A stretch of DNA of 64,000 nt from assembly GCA_944391515.1 (NCBI GenBank), contig CALXTW010000011.1, forward strand, positions 1 through 64,000, in the 5' to 3' direction. The stretch comes from an uncultured Alphaproteobacteria bacterium (GTDB lineage: Bacteria; Pseudomonadota; Alphaproteobacteria; RF32; CAG-239). The notes below the pieces were generated by a model. The model was not told the origin of the DNA. It made no database searches and saw nothing but the letters and a program-made list of their open reading frames with translations. The position numbers and the translations under genes are program-made. Shown in pieces: positions 8,504-16,973 of this stretch; the first letter of the stretch is position 1; each line of letters opens with the position of its first letter.

Positions 8504-9361
8504 ATGACAGATATTAATGCGATAAACGGTTATACCCAGACAGGTAGTTCAAGTACTAATCAGGCAAGCAATCAATTGTCTGCAGATATGAACACGTTTT
8601 TAACCCTTTTGACAACCCAATTAAAATATCAAGATCCGATGGATCCGATGGATACTGCGGAATTTACCAACCAATTGGTGCAATATTCCAGCGTAGAGCA
8701 AGCCATTCAAACCAACTCAAAGTTAGATTCGTTATTATCATTAAATATGTCTAACTTAGGTGCTCAGGCTGTATCTTATATTGGAAAAGTTGCTCAATGT
8801 TTAGGTGATGTAATGCCGATGGAAAATGGCATGGCCAAAGCAACTTATACCTTAGATAAAAATGTAGAAAGTGCCGTTATTACAGTTAAAGACTTGGAAG
8901 GCAATATTGTTTATTCCGAACAAGGCAAAATTACAGCCGGTACCCATGACTTTGAATGGGATGGTAAAGATATGGATGGTAACCAATTAGAAGACGGCGC
9001 TTACCAAATTGAAGTAACTACCAAAGTAGGCAACGGAGAAACCGCAGCTACCGTAACAACAACAGTCTTTGGTAGAGTAACGGGTGTAGCAAGTGACTCT
9101 AATGGTGTTTACATCGGCTTAGGCGATGCCGTAACCGCAAACTTAAGCGATATTTTAACGGTTCGTACGGATGACTTTTTTGATACAAATAAACCCGGAG
9201 AAGGAGATGGTAACGAAGATGGAGATGGTAGCACTCCGCCGGAAGGAGGCGACGGTGAGGGCGAAGGCTCCGGAGAAGACGGTGCCACAGAAACTTTAGC
9301 TAGAGTATTAAGCAGTGCAGCAGGAGCAGCAGCCCGCGCAGCCACCTTCGGATTATTATAA
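8504..9361 (+). CDS. flgD: Flagellar hook assembly (cap) protein FlgD
   Basis: A 285-aa scaffold that caps the growing hook. The N-terminal secretion and assembly region contains DMNTFLTLLTTQLKYQDPMDPMDTAEF in pieces typical of FlgD, then QLVQYSSVEQAI. A FlgD Ig-like domain follows (WDGKDMDGNQLEDGAYQIEV near residue 150). After residue about 225 there is an unusual Gly/Glu/Asp-rich tail followed by an Ala-rich end, not typical of FlgD. GGAGG lies ahead of the ATG. It sits between fliK and flgE. Confidence 0.93.
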   Translation: MTDINAINGYTQTGSSSTNQASNQLSADMNTFLTLLTTQLKYQDPMDPMDTAEFTNQLVQYSSVEQAIQTNSKLDSLLSLNMSNLGAQAVSYIGKVAQCLGDVMPMENGMAKATYTLDKNVESAVITVKDLEGNIVYSEQGKITAGTHDFEWDGKDMDGNQLEDGAYQIEVTTKVGNGETAATVTTTVFGRVTGVASDSNGVYIGLGDAVTANLSDILTVRTDDFFDTNKPGEGDGNEDGDGSTPPEGGDGEGEGSGEDGATETLARVLSSAAGAAARAATFGLL

Positions 9362-9384
9362 TTTAGACTTTAGGAGATAAAACA

Positions 9385-11613
9385 ATGAGTATTTTTGGTG
9401 CATTACAGTCCGGTATTTCGGGATTAGCCGCCCAATCAAGTGCAATGGGTGCAATTTCCGATAATATCGCAAACGTAAACACAATTGGTTATAAAGTGAC
9501 CAATACCCAGTTTTCCACTTTAGTAACCAAACAAACCTCTTCAACAATGTATTCCCCTGGCGGTGTTCAATCTCGTCCGCGCCAAGAAATCAGTGCGCAA
9601 GGCTTATTGTCTTCCACCTCTATTTCTACGGACGTAGCAATTACCGGAAGTGGCTACTTTGTTGTAAACCAAGCTGCTAATCCGGGGGAAGGCGATATGT
9701 GGGCCTATACCCGTGCCGGAAGTTTTGGTTTGGATGATAACGGCTATTTGGTCAATACCGGCGGATTCTATGCGCAAGGTTGGTCATTGCTGCCGTGGGA
9801 TGGAAATCCGAACGCCAGCGTTGTTAATGTAAACGGCATTAACTATATGAAGGCTTATTATGATGCCAGCGGTAAAACAGTTTATATTAATGATAACATT
9901 ATTGATAGCCGTAACCTTCGTCCGATTAATCTTTCAACAATTGGTGGTACGGCCACAGCTACTCAACAAATCAGCATGGGGGCAAATTTACCATCTAGCG
10001 CTCCTATATTCGACCCGACCAATGCATCAGCTGGTGGTAAGGAAAAAATTTCCGCTTTGATTTATGATAGTTTGGGAAATGCCAGCAACTTGAGCTTAGA
10101 ATTTACCAAAACCAGCTCAAATGGATGGTCTATGGGAAGCTCTATTCCAAGTGGTGCCGCTTCAGTTGTTATGACGGGTAATACCGAAAACGGCAACGAT
10201 ATCAACGCCGATGTCTATTATGCGGCAGGACAATTAGAGTTTACCTCTATTCCGCAAAATGGTTCTACGATTAGCATTACCGATGCAGGAACAGGCGAAA
10301 CCTATACTTTTGAATTTGTTAATAATGCAGATGGTTATGTTGGCGCCAATATTCCGGTCGAAATCAGCAAACAAGTTGTATCTATTGATGACTTTGTTAA
10401 AAACTTTGAAGCCGCATTGAAAGCTAATATGCCTTCTGCCGGACGTTTTTCTGCTGATGGAAACAAAATCAGTATTGTTCAATCAACCATGGGTTCAGCA
10501 TTAACAATTGATGCCAGCAAAACTTTGGCTTGCGTTCAAAGTGCGGTTAACCCACGTGCCGATACAGGCTTGCCGACAGGTATCTTTGATATTCCGCAAA
10601 TTGATGATGATATCAAAAATGGTGCTCGTATTGACTTTACAAGTACGACAGCTGCTGATTATTTGAATAAATCCATTACCATTAATGGTCAAACTTATAC
10701 CTTCTCTAATACGGCTGCTCCAGACAATCCGCTGCAAGTAGATATTTCTGATTACATTTCTGGTGGAGATGTTGATCCAACAGGTGTAGTATCCGCATTA
10801 GCAAATGCCTTGAATAGTACTGCAACTGAGCCAAACCGCTTTGTAGCTAGTGGTATGTCTTTAGAGATTTTGCCTTCATCATCTGGCGGGGATATCACGA
10901 TTGATACTCAAAACTTAGGTACTGCCATTGATGGTGTTGTTCGTAATAAAGACGGTGCCTGGGGCTCCATCCAAAATAAGAATGTCACCATCGGCAGCAC
11001 CTTCAAAACCAATACGACAGAAGACCAACAAGGTTCAATCGTTCCGGCTGTTCGTTTTAACTCAGATGGTACACCAAAAGAATTTTGGGTAAATTCTATG
11101 GAAATTGAATGGGCGAATGGTGCTGAAAATATGACCGGCGAAAGCGGGCATGGTACTCCGATTACCTTAAATATGGGTAACGTCGGCACCAACGATGGTC
11201 TGACCAACCTGTCGGGTAACTTCACCACCAACTATATCAAACAAGACGGTGCAAAATTTGGTAGTTACGCAGGTGTACAAGTTAGTGAAAATGGTGTGGT
11301 TACAGCTCTGTTTGATAACGGTGAAACCAGACCGATTGCTATTCTTCCGTTAGCAACTTTTGCCAATCCGGAAGGTATGGAATCTCTGACTGGTAATGCT
11401 TGGATTGAAACCGATGCTTCAGGTCAAGCTTTGTTAAAAATGGCAGGAACCAATGGTGCAGGAGAAATTACTTCTGGTGCATTGGAAACCTCAAAAACCG
11501 ACCTGGCAACAGAGTTTTCTAACATGATTGTTACCCAACGTGCATACTCAGCCGCCACCAAGATTATCACGACGGCAGATGAAATGCTTGATGAATTAAC
11601 TCGTATGACATAG
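9385..11613 (+). CDS. flgE: Flagellar hook protein FlgE
   Basis: The hook subunit, exported by the flagellar type III system. The N-terminus MSIFGALQSGISGLAAQSSA with NIANVNTIGYK is the conserved flagellar rod/hook D0 region. The C-terminus has GALETSKTDLATEFSNMIVTQRAYSAATKIIT, matching the D0 coiled-coil helix. At 742 aa it is longer than most FlgE proteins; the extra length lies in surface-exposed middle domains with repeated TYTF strands. The ribosome site is AGGAG at 9371-9375. A terminator follows at 11660. Confidence 0.95.
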   Translation: MSIFGALQSGISGLAAQSSAMGAISDNIANVNTIGYKVTNTQFSTLVTKQTSSTMYSPGGVQSRPRQEISAQGLLSSTSISTDVAITGSGYFVVNQAANPGEGDMWAYTRAGSFGLDDNGYLVNTGGFYAQGWSLLPWDGNPNASVVNVNGINYMKAYYDASGKTVYINDNIIDSRNLRPINLSTIGGTATATQQISMGANLPSSAPIFDPTNASAGGKEKISALIYDSLGNASNLSLEFTKTSSNGWSMGSSIPSGAASVVMTGNTENGNDINADVYYAAGQLEFTSIPQNGSTISITDAGTGETYTFEFVNNADGYVGANIPVEISKQVVSIDDFVKNFEAALKANMPSAGRFSADGNKISIVQSTMGSALTIDASKTLACVQSAVNPRADTGLPTGIFDIPQIDDDIKNGARIDFTSTTAADYLNKSITINGQTYTFSNTAAPDNPLQVDISDYISGGDVDPTGVVSALANALNSTATEPNRFVASGMSLEILPSSSGGDITIDTQNLGTAIDGVVRNKDGAWGSIQNKNVTIGSTFKTNTTEDQQGSIVPAVRFNSDGTPKEFWVNSMEIEWANGAENMTGESGHGTPITLNMGNVGTNDGLTNLSGNFTTNYIKQDGAKFGSYAGVQVSENGVVTALFDNGETRPIAILPLATFANPEGMESLTGNAWIETDASGQALLKMAGTNGAGEITSGALETSKTDLATEFSNMIVTQRAYSAATKIITTADEMLDELTRMT

Positions 11614-11659
11614 GCTGATTCATAAAGATTTGCACAAATAAAATTAACCTCCTAAAGTA

Positions 11660-11687
11660 AGCCCCGCCGTTTAACGACGGGGCTTTT
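11660..11687 (+). terminator. Intrinsic terminator after flgE
   Basis: AGCCCCGCCG (11660-11669) pairs with CGACGGGGCT (11675-11684) with one mismatch, then TTTT. It closes the fliK-flgD-flgE unit. The rest of the gap to fliF (11688-11802) shows no clear promoter. Confidence 0.85.
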
Positions 11688-11802
11688 AGAGGGTTTGGTA
11701 AAAGATAACGCTGTGAATATTTAAAAATATCGTTTCCTTAAATGTAAAATTAAGCTAATCATAAGGTAATTAGACGTTTAACTAGAAAAAATAGGTCTCA
11801 AA

Positions 11803-13422
11803 GTGAATAATTTTTGGCAAACAATAAAGAACTTGTCGCCTGGCAGATTGGCTGCCATCGCCGCAGTTATAATATTTTTGGTTAGCTTCTTGGGCTACAT
11901 GATTGCTCGTGTAAATGATACGGAATATGTAGTTCTATATACGGATTTGGAAATGGATGGAGCTAAAGAGATAGTTACCAAATTAGAGGCTGATAACGTC
12001 AAATATAAGCTCACCAAAAACGGAACCGAGATTCAAGTTCCGGCCGAAGACGTAAACCGCCTGAGAGTCGATACGGCCGAAATTGCCATGGGATCAAATG
12101 GTTCAAACGTTGGTTATGAAATTTTTGATCATACAGATGCACTGGGTTCTACTAATTTTGTTCAAAATGTAAATTTGGTGAGGGCTCTTGAAGGAGAATT
12201 AGCTCGTACGATTCGTTCGGTTGATAATATCAAAAATGCTAGAGTCCATTTAGTTTTGCCTAAAAGAGAAATGTTTTCAAGAGAGGAGCAAAAGCCTTCC
12301 GCCTCGGTTGTAATTAAAACAGTCGAAGGGCCTCTGAGCGCTAAGAGTATTCAAGCGATTCAAAAATTAATCGCGGCGTCTGTTCCCAAATTAGATGTTA
12401 AAAATGTGGCAATTGTTGATAATTTTGGTAATTTGCTGACCAAAAATTATGAAGATGAAGAAACTATGAATGCGGCCAATAATGAAATCATGCGCTTGGA
12501 GCAAGAGCGTAAAATGAGCTCTCAGGTGCAAGATTTGTTGGAGCGTACTATTGGAGAAGGAAAAGTTCGCGCTCAAGTAAATTTGGAGATGGATTTTGAT
12601 CAAGTTGTTACCAAAGAGGAAATTTATGATCCCGATACTCAGGTCGTTCGTTCGCAAGCAACCGTAACGGAAGAAAGCTACAATAAGGATAATGAAAATC
12701 CGGTAACTGTAGCTCAAAATATCCCAAACGGCGATATGATGGCAACCAATTCCGGAAGCGCATCACAATCGTCTCGAACGGAAGAGACAATTAATTATGA
12801 AATTTCAAAAGTAGTTCGCAATAAGGTCAAAAATACCGGAACAATTAAACGCTTAACGGTTGCGGTGATGGTCGATGGTATTTATGAGAAGAATTCCGAT
12901 GGAAAAATGGTTTATAGAACAAGAACTCCTGAGGAAATGGAACAAATTACGAATTTGGTAAAGTCTTCCGTTGGTTATGATGCCAACCGCGGAGATATTG
13001 TTGAAGTAGAAAATATGCGATTTGTAAATATGATGCCGGAGACAGAGGAAGTGCAAGAAGTATTAATAATGGGATTTACCAAGGATGAATTAATCCGTAT
13101 AGCGGAGGGTTTTGGTGTTGCCATAGTTGCGATATTAGTAATATTGCTGGTTATCAGACCTCTAATAAATAATGCCTTTGATGTATCAAACAGCAATAAT
13201 GAAGGTCGTCTGCTGGGCAGTAATCCTGAAGATGATAATTTATTACTTTCTAACTTCTTAAATGAGGCAGATGAAAGTGTAGAAGAGCTAATAAACTTAA
13301 ATAAGATAGATGGTCGAGTAAAAGTTTCATCATTGAAGAAAGTCAATGAAATAGTCGAGAAGAATCCTGATGCGGCGGTCAATGTTATCCGCGGCTGGCT
13401 CTATTCCAATGATAACAATTAA
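11803..13422 (+). CDS. fliF: Flagellar MS-ring protein FliF
   Basis: A 539-aa inner-membrane protein that forms the MS ring. The first TM is near residues 17-38 (LAAIAAVIIFLVSFLGYMIA). A periplasmic YscJ/FliF ring-building domain follows (EYVVLYTDLEMDGAKEIV; ALEGELARTIRSVDNIKNARVHLVLPK split across two segments). The second TM is near residue 430. The cytoplasmic tail ends AAVNVIRGWLYSND, the helix that binds FliG. The start is GTG at 11803, preceded by a weak AGG site. It heads the fliF-fliG-fliH-fliN-flbD-flhA-flhF-flhG run. Confidence 0.95.
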   Translation: MNNFWQTIKNLSPGRLAAIAAVIIFLVSFLGYMIARVNDTEYVVLYTDLEMDGAKEIVTKLEADNVKYKLTKNGTEIQVPAEDVNRLRVDTAEIAMGSNGSNVGYEIFDHTDALGSTNFVQNVNLVRALEGELARTIRSVDNIKNARVHLVLPKREMFSREEQKPSASVVIKTVEGPLSAKSIQAIQKLIAASVPKLDVKNVAIVDNFGNLLTKNYEDEETMNAANNEIMRLEQERKMSSQVQDLLERTIGEGKVRAQVNLEMDFDQVVTKEEIYDPDTQVVRSQATVTEESYNKDNENPVTVAQNIPNGDMMATNSGSASQSSRTEETINYEISKVVRNKVKNTGTIKRLTVAVMVDGIYEKNSDGKMVYRTRTPEEMEQITNLVKSSVGYDANRGDIVEVENMRFVNMMPETEEVQEVLIMGFTKDELIRIAEGFGVAIVAILVILLVIRPLINNAFDVSNSNNEGRLLGSNPEDDNLLLSNFLNEADESVEELINLNKIDGRVKVSSLKKVNEIVEKNPDAAVNVIRGWLYSNDNN

Positions 13423-13437
13423 AGAAGAGATTATCTG

Positions 13438-14460
13438 ATGAAACAAAACGTAATAGATGATTATAATATCCTTTCTGGTCAACAAAAGGCAGCCATATTG
13501 ATGTTATCCTTAGACGAAGATCGTTCTGCCGCAATGTTTTCTCTGATGGATGATGAGGAAATTAAAGAGCTCTCAGTAATTATGGCTAGCTTAGGCAAGG
13601 TTAATTCTGGAGTTGTTGAACAACTTTTTTCTGAATTTGTTGATAAAGTTTCCAGTACGGGGTCATTGGTTGGTACATATGAAACCACGGAAAGATTACT
13701 CTCTAAAGCTTTGGATAAAGACAGAGTTTCTACTATCATGGAAGAAATCAGAGGTCCTGCTGGTCGTACGATGTGGGATAAGTTGGGTAACGTAAACGAG
13801 CATGTTTTAGCCAACTATTTGAAAAATGAATACCCACAAACCATCGCTGTTATTTTATCAAAAATTAAAGCCGAGCATGCGGCTAAAGTTATAGCCTTAT
13901 TGCCAGAGAACTTTGCGATGGAAATCGTTATGCGTATGATACGTATGGATTCGGTTCAAAAAGAGGTGTTGGATGGTTTGGAAAAGACTTTGCGTAAAGA
14001 ATTTATGAGCAACCTGTCTAAGTCCACACGTCGCGATTCTCATGAATTAATTGCTGATATCTTTAACTCATTGGATAGAAACACCGAAAGCCGCTTTATG
14101 GAAGCCTTGGAAGAACGTAATCGTGAATCTGCCGAACGAGTTAAATCACTTATGTTTACCTTTGAAGATCTTATCCGTATCGATGCTCAAGGTATTCAAA
14201 TCTTACTGCGTAATATTGATAAGGATAAATTAGCCGTTGCCTTGAAGGGTGCGTCTGAAACCATTAAAGATTTGTTCTTCAATAATATGTCTTCACGTGC
14301 CGGTAAGATATTAAAAGAAGATATGGAGGCTATGGGCCCTGTACGTCTGCGTGATGTTGAAGAGGCTCAACAATACATTGTTACGGCCGCCAAAGAGCTT
14401 TCTAATAATGGTGAAATCGTCATTAGTGAAGGTAAAGACAGCGACGAGTTGATTTACTAG
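13438..14460 (+). CDS. fliG: Flagellar motor switch protein FliG
   Basis: A 340-aa cytoplasmic rotor component that couples stator torque to the MS ring. The N-terminal domain ([31 protein letters not shown], seen in parts) binds FliF. The middle domain has the EHPQT-type motif as [12 protein letters not shown]. The C-terminal torque helix region has [33 protein letters not shown] in parts, with the conserved charged residues, then [13 protein letters not shown]. The gene starts 15 nt after fliF. Confidence 0.96.
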   Translation: MKQNVIDDYNILSGQQKAAILMLSLDEDRSAAMFSLMDDEEIKELSVIMASLGKVNSGVVEQLFSEFVDKVSSTGSLVGTYETTERLLSKALDKDRVSTIMEEIRGPAGRTMWDKLGNVNEHVLANYLKNEYPQTIAVILSKIKAEHAAKVIALLPENFAMEIVMRMIRMDSVQKEVLDGLEKTLRKEFMSNLSKSTRRDSHELIADIFNSLDRNTESRFMEALEERNRESAERVKSLMFTFEDLIRIDAQGIQILLRNIDKDKLAVALKGASETIKDLFFNNMSSRAGKILKEDMEAMGPVRLRDVEEAQQYIVTAAKELSNNGEIVISEGKDSDELIY

Positions 14461-14470
14461 AAGGATAGCA

Positions 14471-15286
14471 ATGGCACATTTTAAGAAGTTTATGTTTGAT
14501 AATTTTGTGATTGAGACAAAACCCGAAGCGGATTTGCCTGAAGAAGACGTAAACTCTTTATCGCCTGAGCCAGAGCCCGAAATTGAAGAGCCAATTCCCG
14601 TTGATATTTTAGAACCTATTCCAGAGCCGGAACCTGAACCTGAACCGTTACCGGAGCCCGAGCCGGAGCCTGAGCCAGAGCCGGAGCCAGAGTCAGAACC
14701 TGAGCCGGAGCCAGAACCCGAGCCAGAACCAAGCTATAGTCAGGAAGAGTTAGATGAGAAAGTTGATGCCGCTCGCACCGAGGGTTATGAGCAAGGTTTC
14801 AAAAACTCACAGCAAGGCATAGATGCTGAAGTAACCTCTTTATTGATGGATATTTCTCAAAAATTGCAAACTTTGCTGGATAATCGAGACAGTCTTCAAA
14901 AAGAGCTTGAAAATCAATCAATCGAGGTTATAAGAACGGTTGTCAAAAAATTAGTTCCAACTTTGCAGGCTAAAGAGGCAGCTAATTTAGTATCCAAGTT
15001 TATAGAGGATAATTTCAACAATTTTAAGAATGAATCAAAATTGTCTTTCTATATTCATCCAGATATTATATCATATGCCCAAGAAAAGATAGCCTCGCTG
15101 GCAAAGAGTTATGATTTTGAAGGAAAGATAGCTCTTCATAAAGATTCACTCTTGGCAAAAAGTGATTGTCGGATAGAATGGGACAAAGGCGGAATAGAAC
15201 TCAACGGCAAGCAGCAATTAGCCAAAGTTGATGAATTTCTTACAGCTGAAGAAAATACAAAACCGGAGATAAAACATGACAGATAA
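14471..15286 (+). CDS. fliH: FliH-like flagellar export ATPase regulator with Pro-Glu repeat
   Basis: A 271-aa protein in the usual fliH slot between fliG and fliN. FliH binds the export ATPase FliI and tethers it to the C ring. The C-terminal part (from about residue 95) has the GYEQGF motif, a long helix, and [18 protein letters not shown], typical of FliH/HrpE proteins. The N-terminal third is a run of Pro-Glu dipeptides (about residues 30-88). No fliI is adjacent. Its 3' end overlaps fliN by 11 nt. Confidence 0.82.
   Translation: MAHFKKFMFDNFVIETKPEADLPEEDVNSLSPEPEPEIEEPIPVDILEPIPEPEPEPEPLPEPEPEPEPEPEPESEPEPEPEPEPEPSYSQEELDEKVDAARTEGYEQGFKNSQQGIDAEVTSLLMDISQKLQTLLDNRDSLQKELENQSIEVIRTVVKKLVPTLQAKEAANLVSKFIEDNFNNFKNESKLSFYIHPDIISYAQEKIASLAKSYDFEGKIALHKDSLLAKSDCRIEWDKGGIELNGKQQLAKVDEFLTAEENTKPEIKHDR
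14618..14731 (+). repeat. GAGCCN-type coding repeat in fliH
   Basis: An in-frame array of GAGCCG/GAACCT/GAGCCA hexamers encoding (Glu-Pro)n, broken by Leu-Pro-Glu and Glu-Ser-Glu units. The codons vary at third positions, so it is not a perfect microsatellite, but whole-hexamer slippage would keep frame. Confidence 0.8.
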
Positions 15287-15629
15287 GATTGAATTGGATG
15301 AATTAAGCGAAAGCGCAATACTGGATGATGAACCGGTATTGAAAAAAGACAACCAAATGGATGATTTTGATATTCCGAATTCTGCCAGCGATTTGGAAGC
15401 TGTTTATGATATTCCGGTTAAAGTATCGGCTATTTTAGGTAAAACCAAAATGAAAGTAAGCCAGCTCTTAAAACTCAACAAAGGAGCAATTATAGAGTTG
15501 GACAGTAAAGTAGGCGAAGCAATCGACGTTTATGTAAATAATAATCTGGTAGCCAGAGGCGAAGTTGTAGTCGTTGACGACAAGCTGGGTATCACCATGA
15601 CTGAAATTGTGAAGACCCCGACCAAATAG
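15276..15629 (+). CDS. fliN: Flagellar motor switch protein FliN
   Basis: A 117-aa C-ring subunit. The SpoA/FliN domain covers residues 45-112: [20 protein letters not shown], then [13 protein letters not shown], then [19 protein letters not shown] in typical order. An acidic N-terminal tail of about 40 residues precedes it, as in alphaproteobacterial FliN. The start lies inside the fliH 3' end, so the two are coupled. Confidence 0.94.
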   Translation: MTDKIELDELSESAILDDEPVLKKDNQMDDFDIPNSASDLEAVYDIPVKVSAILGKTKMKVSQLLKLNKGAIIELDSKVGEAIDVYVNNNLVARGEVVVVDDKLGITMTEIVKTPTK

Positions 15630-15639
15630 CAGGTAAACG

Positions 15640-16959
15640 ATGGAATTATTGATAGTCGGCACATTAGAAGGACAAATTGGTGCGGCAAGCAAAATTGCCG
15701 TTCAGCAAGGTGGTCATGTCACTTTAGCTGATACTGAGGAAGCCGGTTTGGAGGTTTTGCGCTCCGGCAAAGCCATTGAGCTGGTTATGATAGATGTTAA
15801 GCTAGATGTCTATAAATTTATTTCTTCACTAGAGCAAGAGCGTATTAATGTCTTGGTTGTAGCTTGCGGTGTTGCCAATGATTCCTCATTAGCGGTCAAA
15901 GCCATTAAAGCCGGTGCCAAAGAATATATTCCGTTACCGCCTGATCCTGAGTTGATTGGTGCGGTTTTAGCTGCAGCCACGCGTGAAAATCATGCACTTA
16001 TCTATGGCGATAAAAAGACCGAAGCGGTTTTGAAAATGGCCAAACAGATTGCTCCGTCTGAGGCCAATGTTTTACTGACCGGACAATCAGGAACCGGTAA
16101 AGAAATCTTTTCACGTTTTATTCATGATAATTCCAAGCGGGCTAATAAAAAATTTGTTGCCATCAACTGTGCCGCTATTCCGGAAACCTTATTGGAATCT
16201 GAGCTTTTCGGTTATGAAAAAGGCGCTTTCACGGGGGCAGTTGCACGCCGTATCGGTAAGTTTGAGGAAGCCTCTGGCGGAACTTTGTTGCTTGATGAAA
16301 TCTCAGAAACCGATATCAAAATTCAAGCCAAATTGCTTCGTGCCATTCAAGAAAAAGAAATCGACCGTATCGGAGGCAAAGCTCCGATAAAAGTTGATGT
16401 AAGAATTATCGCTACATCTAATCGCAATTTAGATGAATGTGTTAAGAATGGTACTTTCCGTCAAGACTTGTATTACCGCTTAAATGTTGTGAATATAAAT
16501 ATTCCGCCGCTCAAAGACCGCAAAGATGATATTGTTGTTTTGGCCAAACACTTTGTTAAAAAATATTCTGAGTTAAACGATTTACCGATAAAAGAGATGA
16601 CCCCAAAGGCAGAAGAAAAATTGCTGAACTATCTCTGGCCGGGTAATGTTCGTGAATTGGAAAATACGGTTCATCGTGCCGTCTTGCTCAGCACCGGTGA
16701 AAAGATTGATGAAGATGCCGTCCTTTTAGATGACATTGATTCAATAATTTCTGCACCTCAAGAGGGCGAAGTGATGAGCGGTGGTGAATTTGTCGGTAAA
16801 ACCGTCGCCAGCATGGAGCGTAATTTGATTATTGATACGCTCAAACACACGCTTGGTAATCGCACGGTTGCAGCCAATATTTTAGGCATTTCGATTCGCA
16901 CACTCAGAAACAAACTTAAACAATATCAGGAAGAAGGGTTTGATATCCCCGAAAACTAG
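15640..16959 (+). CDS. flbD: Sigma-54 activator FlbD
   Basis: A 439-aa NtrC-family enhancer-binding protein that activates sigma-54 flagellar promoters. The N-terminal receiver-like domain (1-115) lacks the usual acidic pair and ends KEYIPLPPDPELI, the FlbD signature. The central AAA+ domain has Walker A GQSGTGKE, the sigma-54 contact motif GAFTGA, LLDEISE and the LWPGNVRELEN arginine region. A Fis-type helix-turn-helix is at the C-terminus (VAANILGISIRTLRNKL). Its probable target is the promoter at 6735. It lies between fliN and flhA, as in other alphaproteobacteria. Confidence 0.95.
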   Translation: MELLIVGTLEGQIGAASKIAVQQGGHVTLADTEEAGLEVLRSGKAIELVMIDVKLDVYKFISSLEQERINVLVVACGVANDSSLAVKAIKAGAKEYIPLPPDPELIGAVLAAATRENHALIYGDKKTEAVLKMAKQIAPSEANVLLTGQSGTGKEIFSRFIHDNSKRANKKFVAINCAAIPETLLESELFGYEKGAFTGAVARRIGKFEEASGGTLLLDEISETDIKIQAKLLRAIQEKEIDRIGGKAPIKVDVRIIATSNRNLDECVKNGTFRQDLYYRLNVVNINIPPLKDRKDDIVVLAKHFVKKYSELNDLPIKEMTPKAEEKLLNYLWPGNVRELENTVHRAVLLSTGEKIDEDAVLLDDIDSIISAPQEGEVMSGGEFVGKTVASMERNLIIDTLKHTLGNRTVAANILGISIRTLRNKLKQYQEEGFDIPEN

Positions 16960-16973
16960 GATATGACTGACCA

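Noticed and set aside
9109-9345. Minus-strand Ser/Pro-rich frame opposite the flgD tail
   Set aside because: It mirrors the Gly/Glu-rich repeat of flgD and has no start signal.
14618-14731. Possible CRISPR or minisatellite array
   Set aside because: The hexamers are in-frame Glu-Pro codons of fliH with no spacers.
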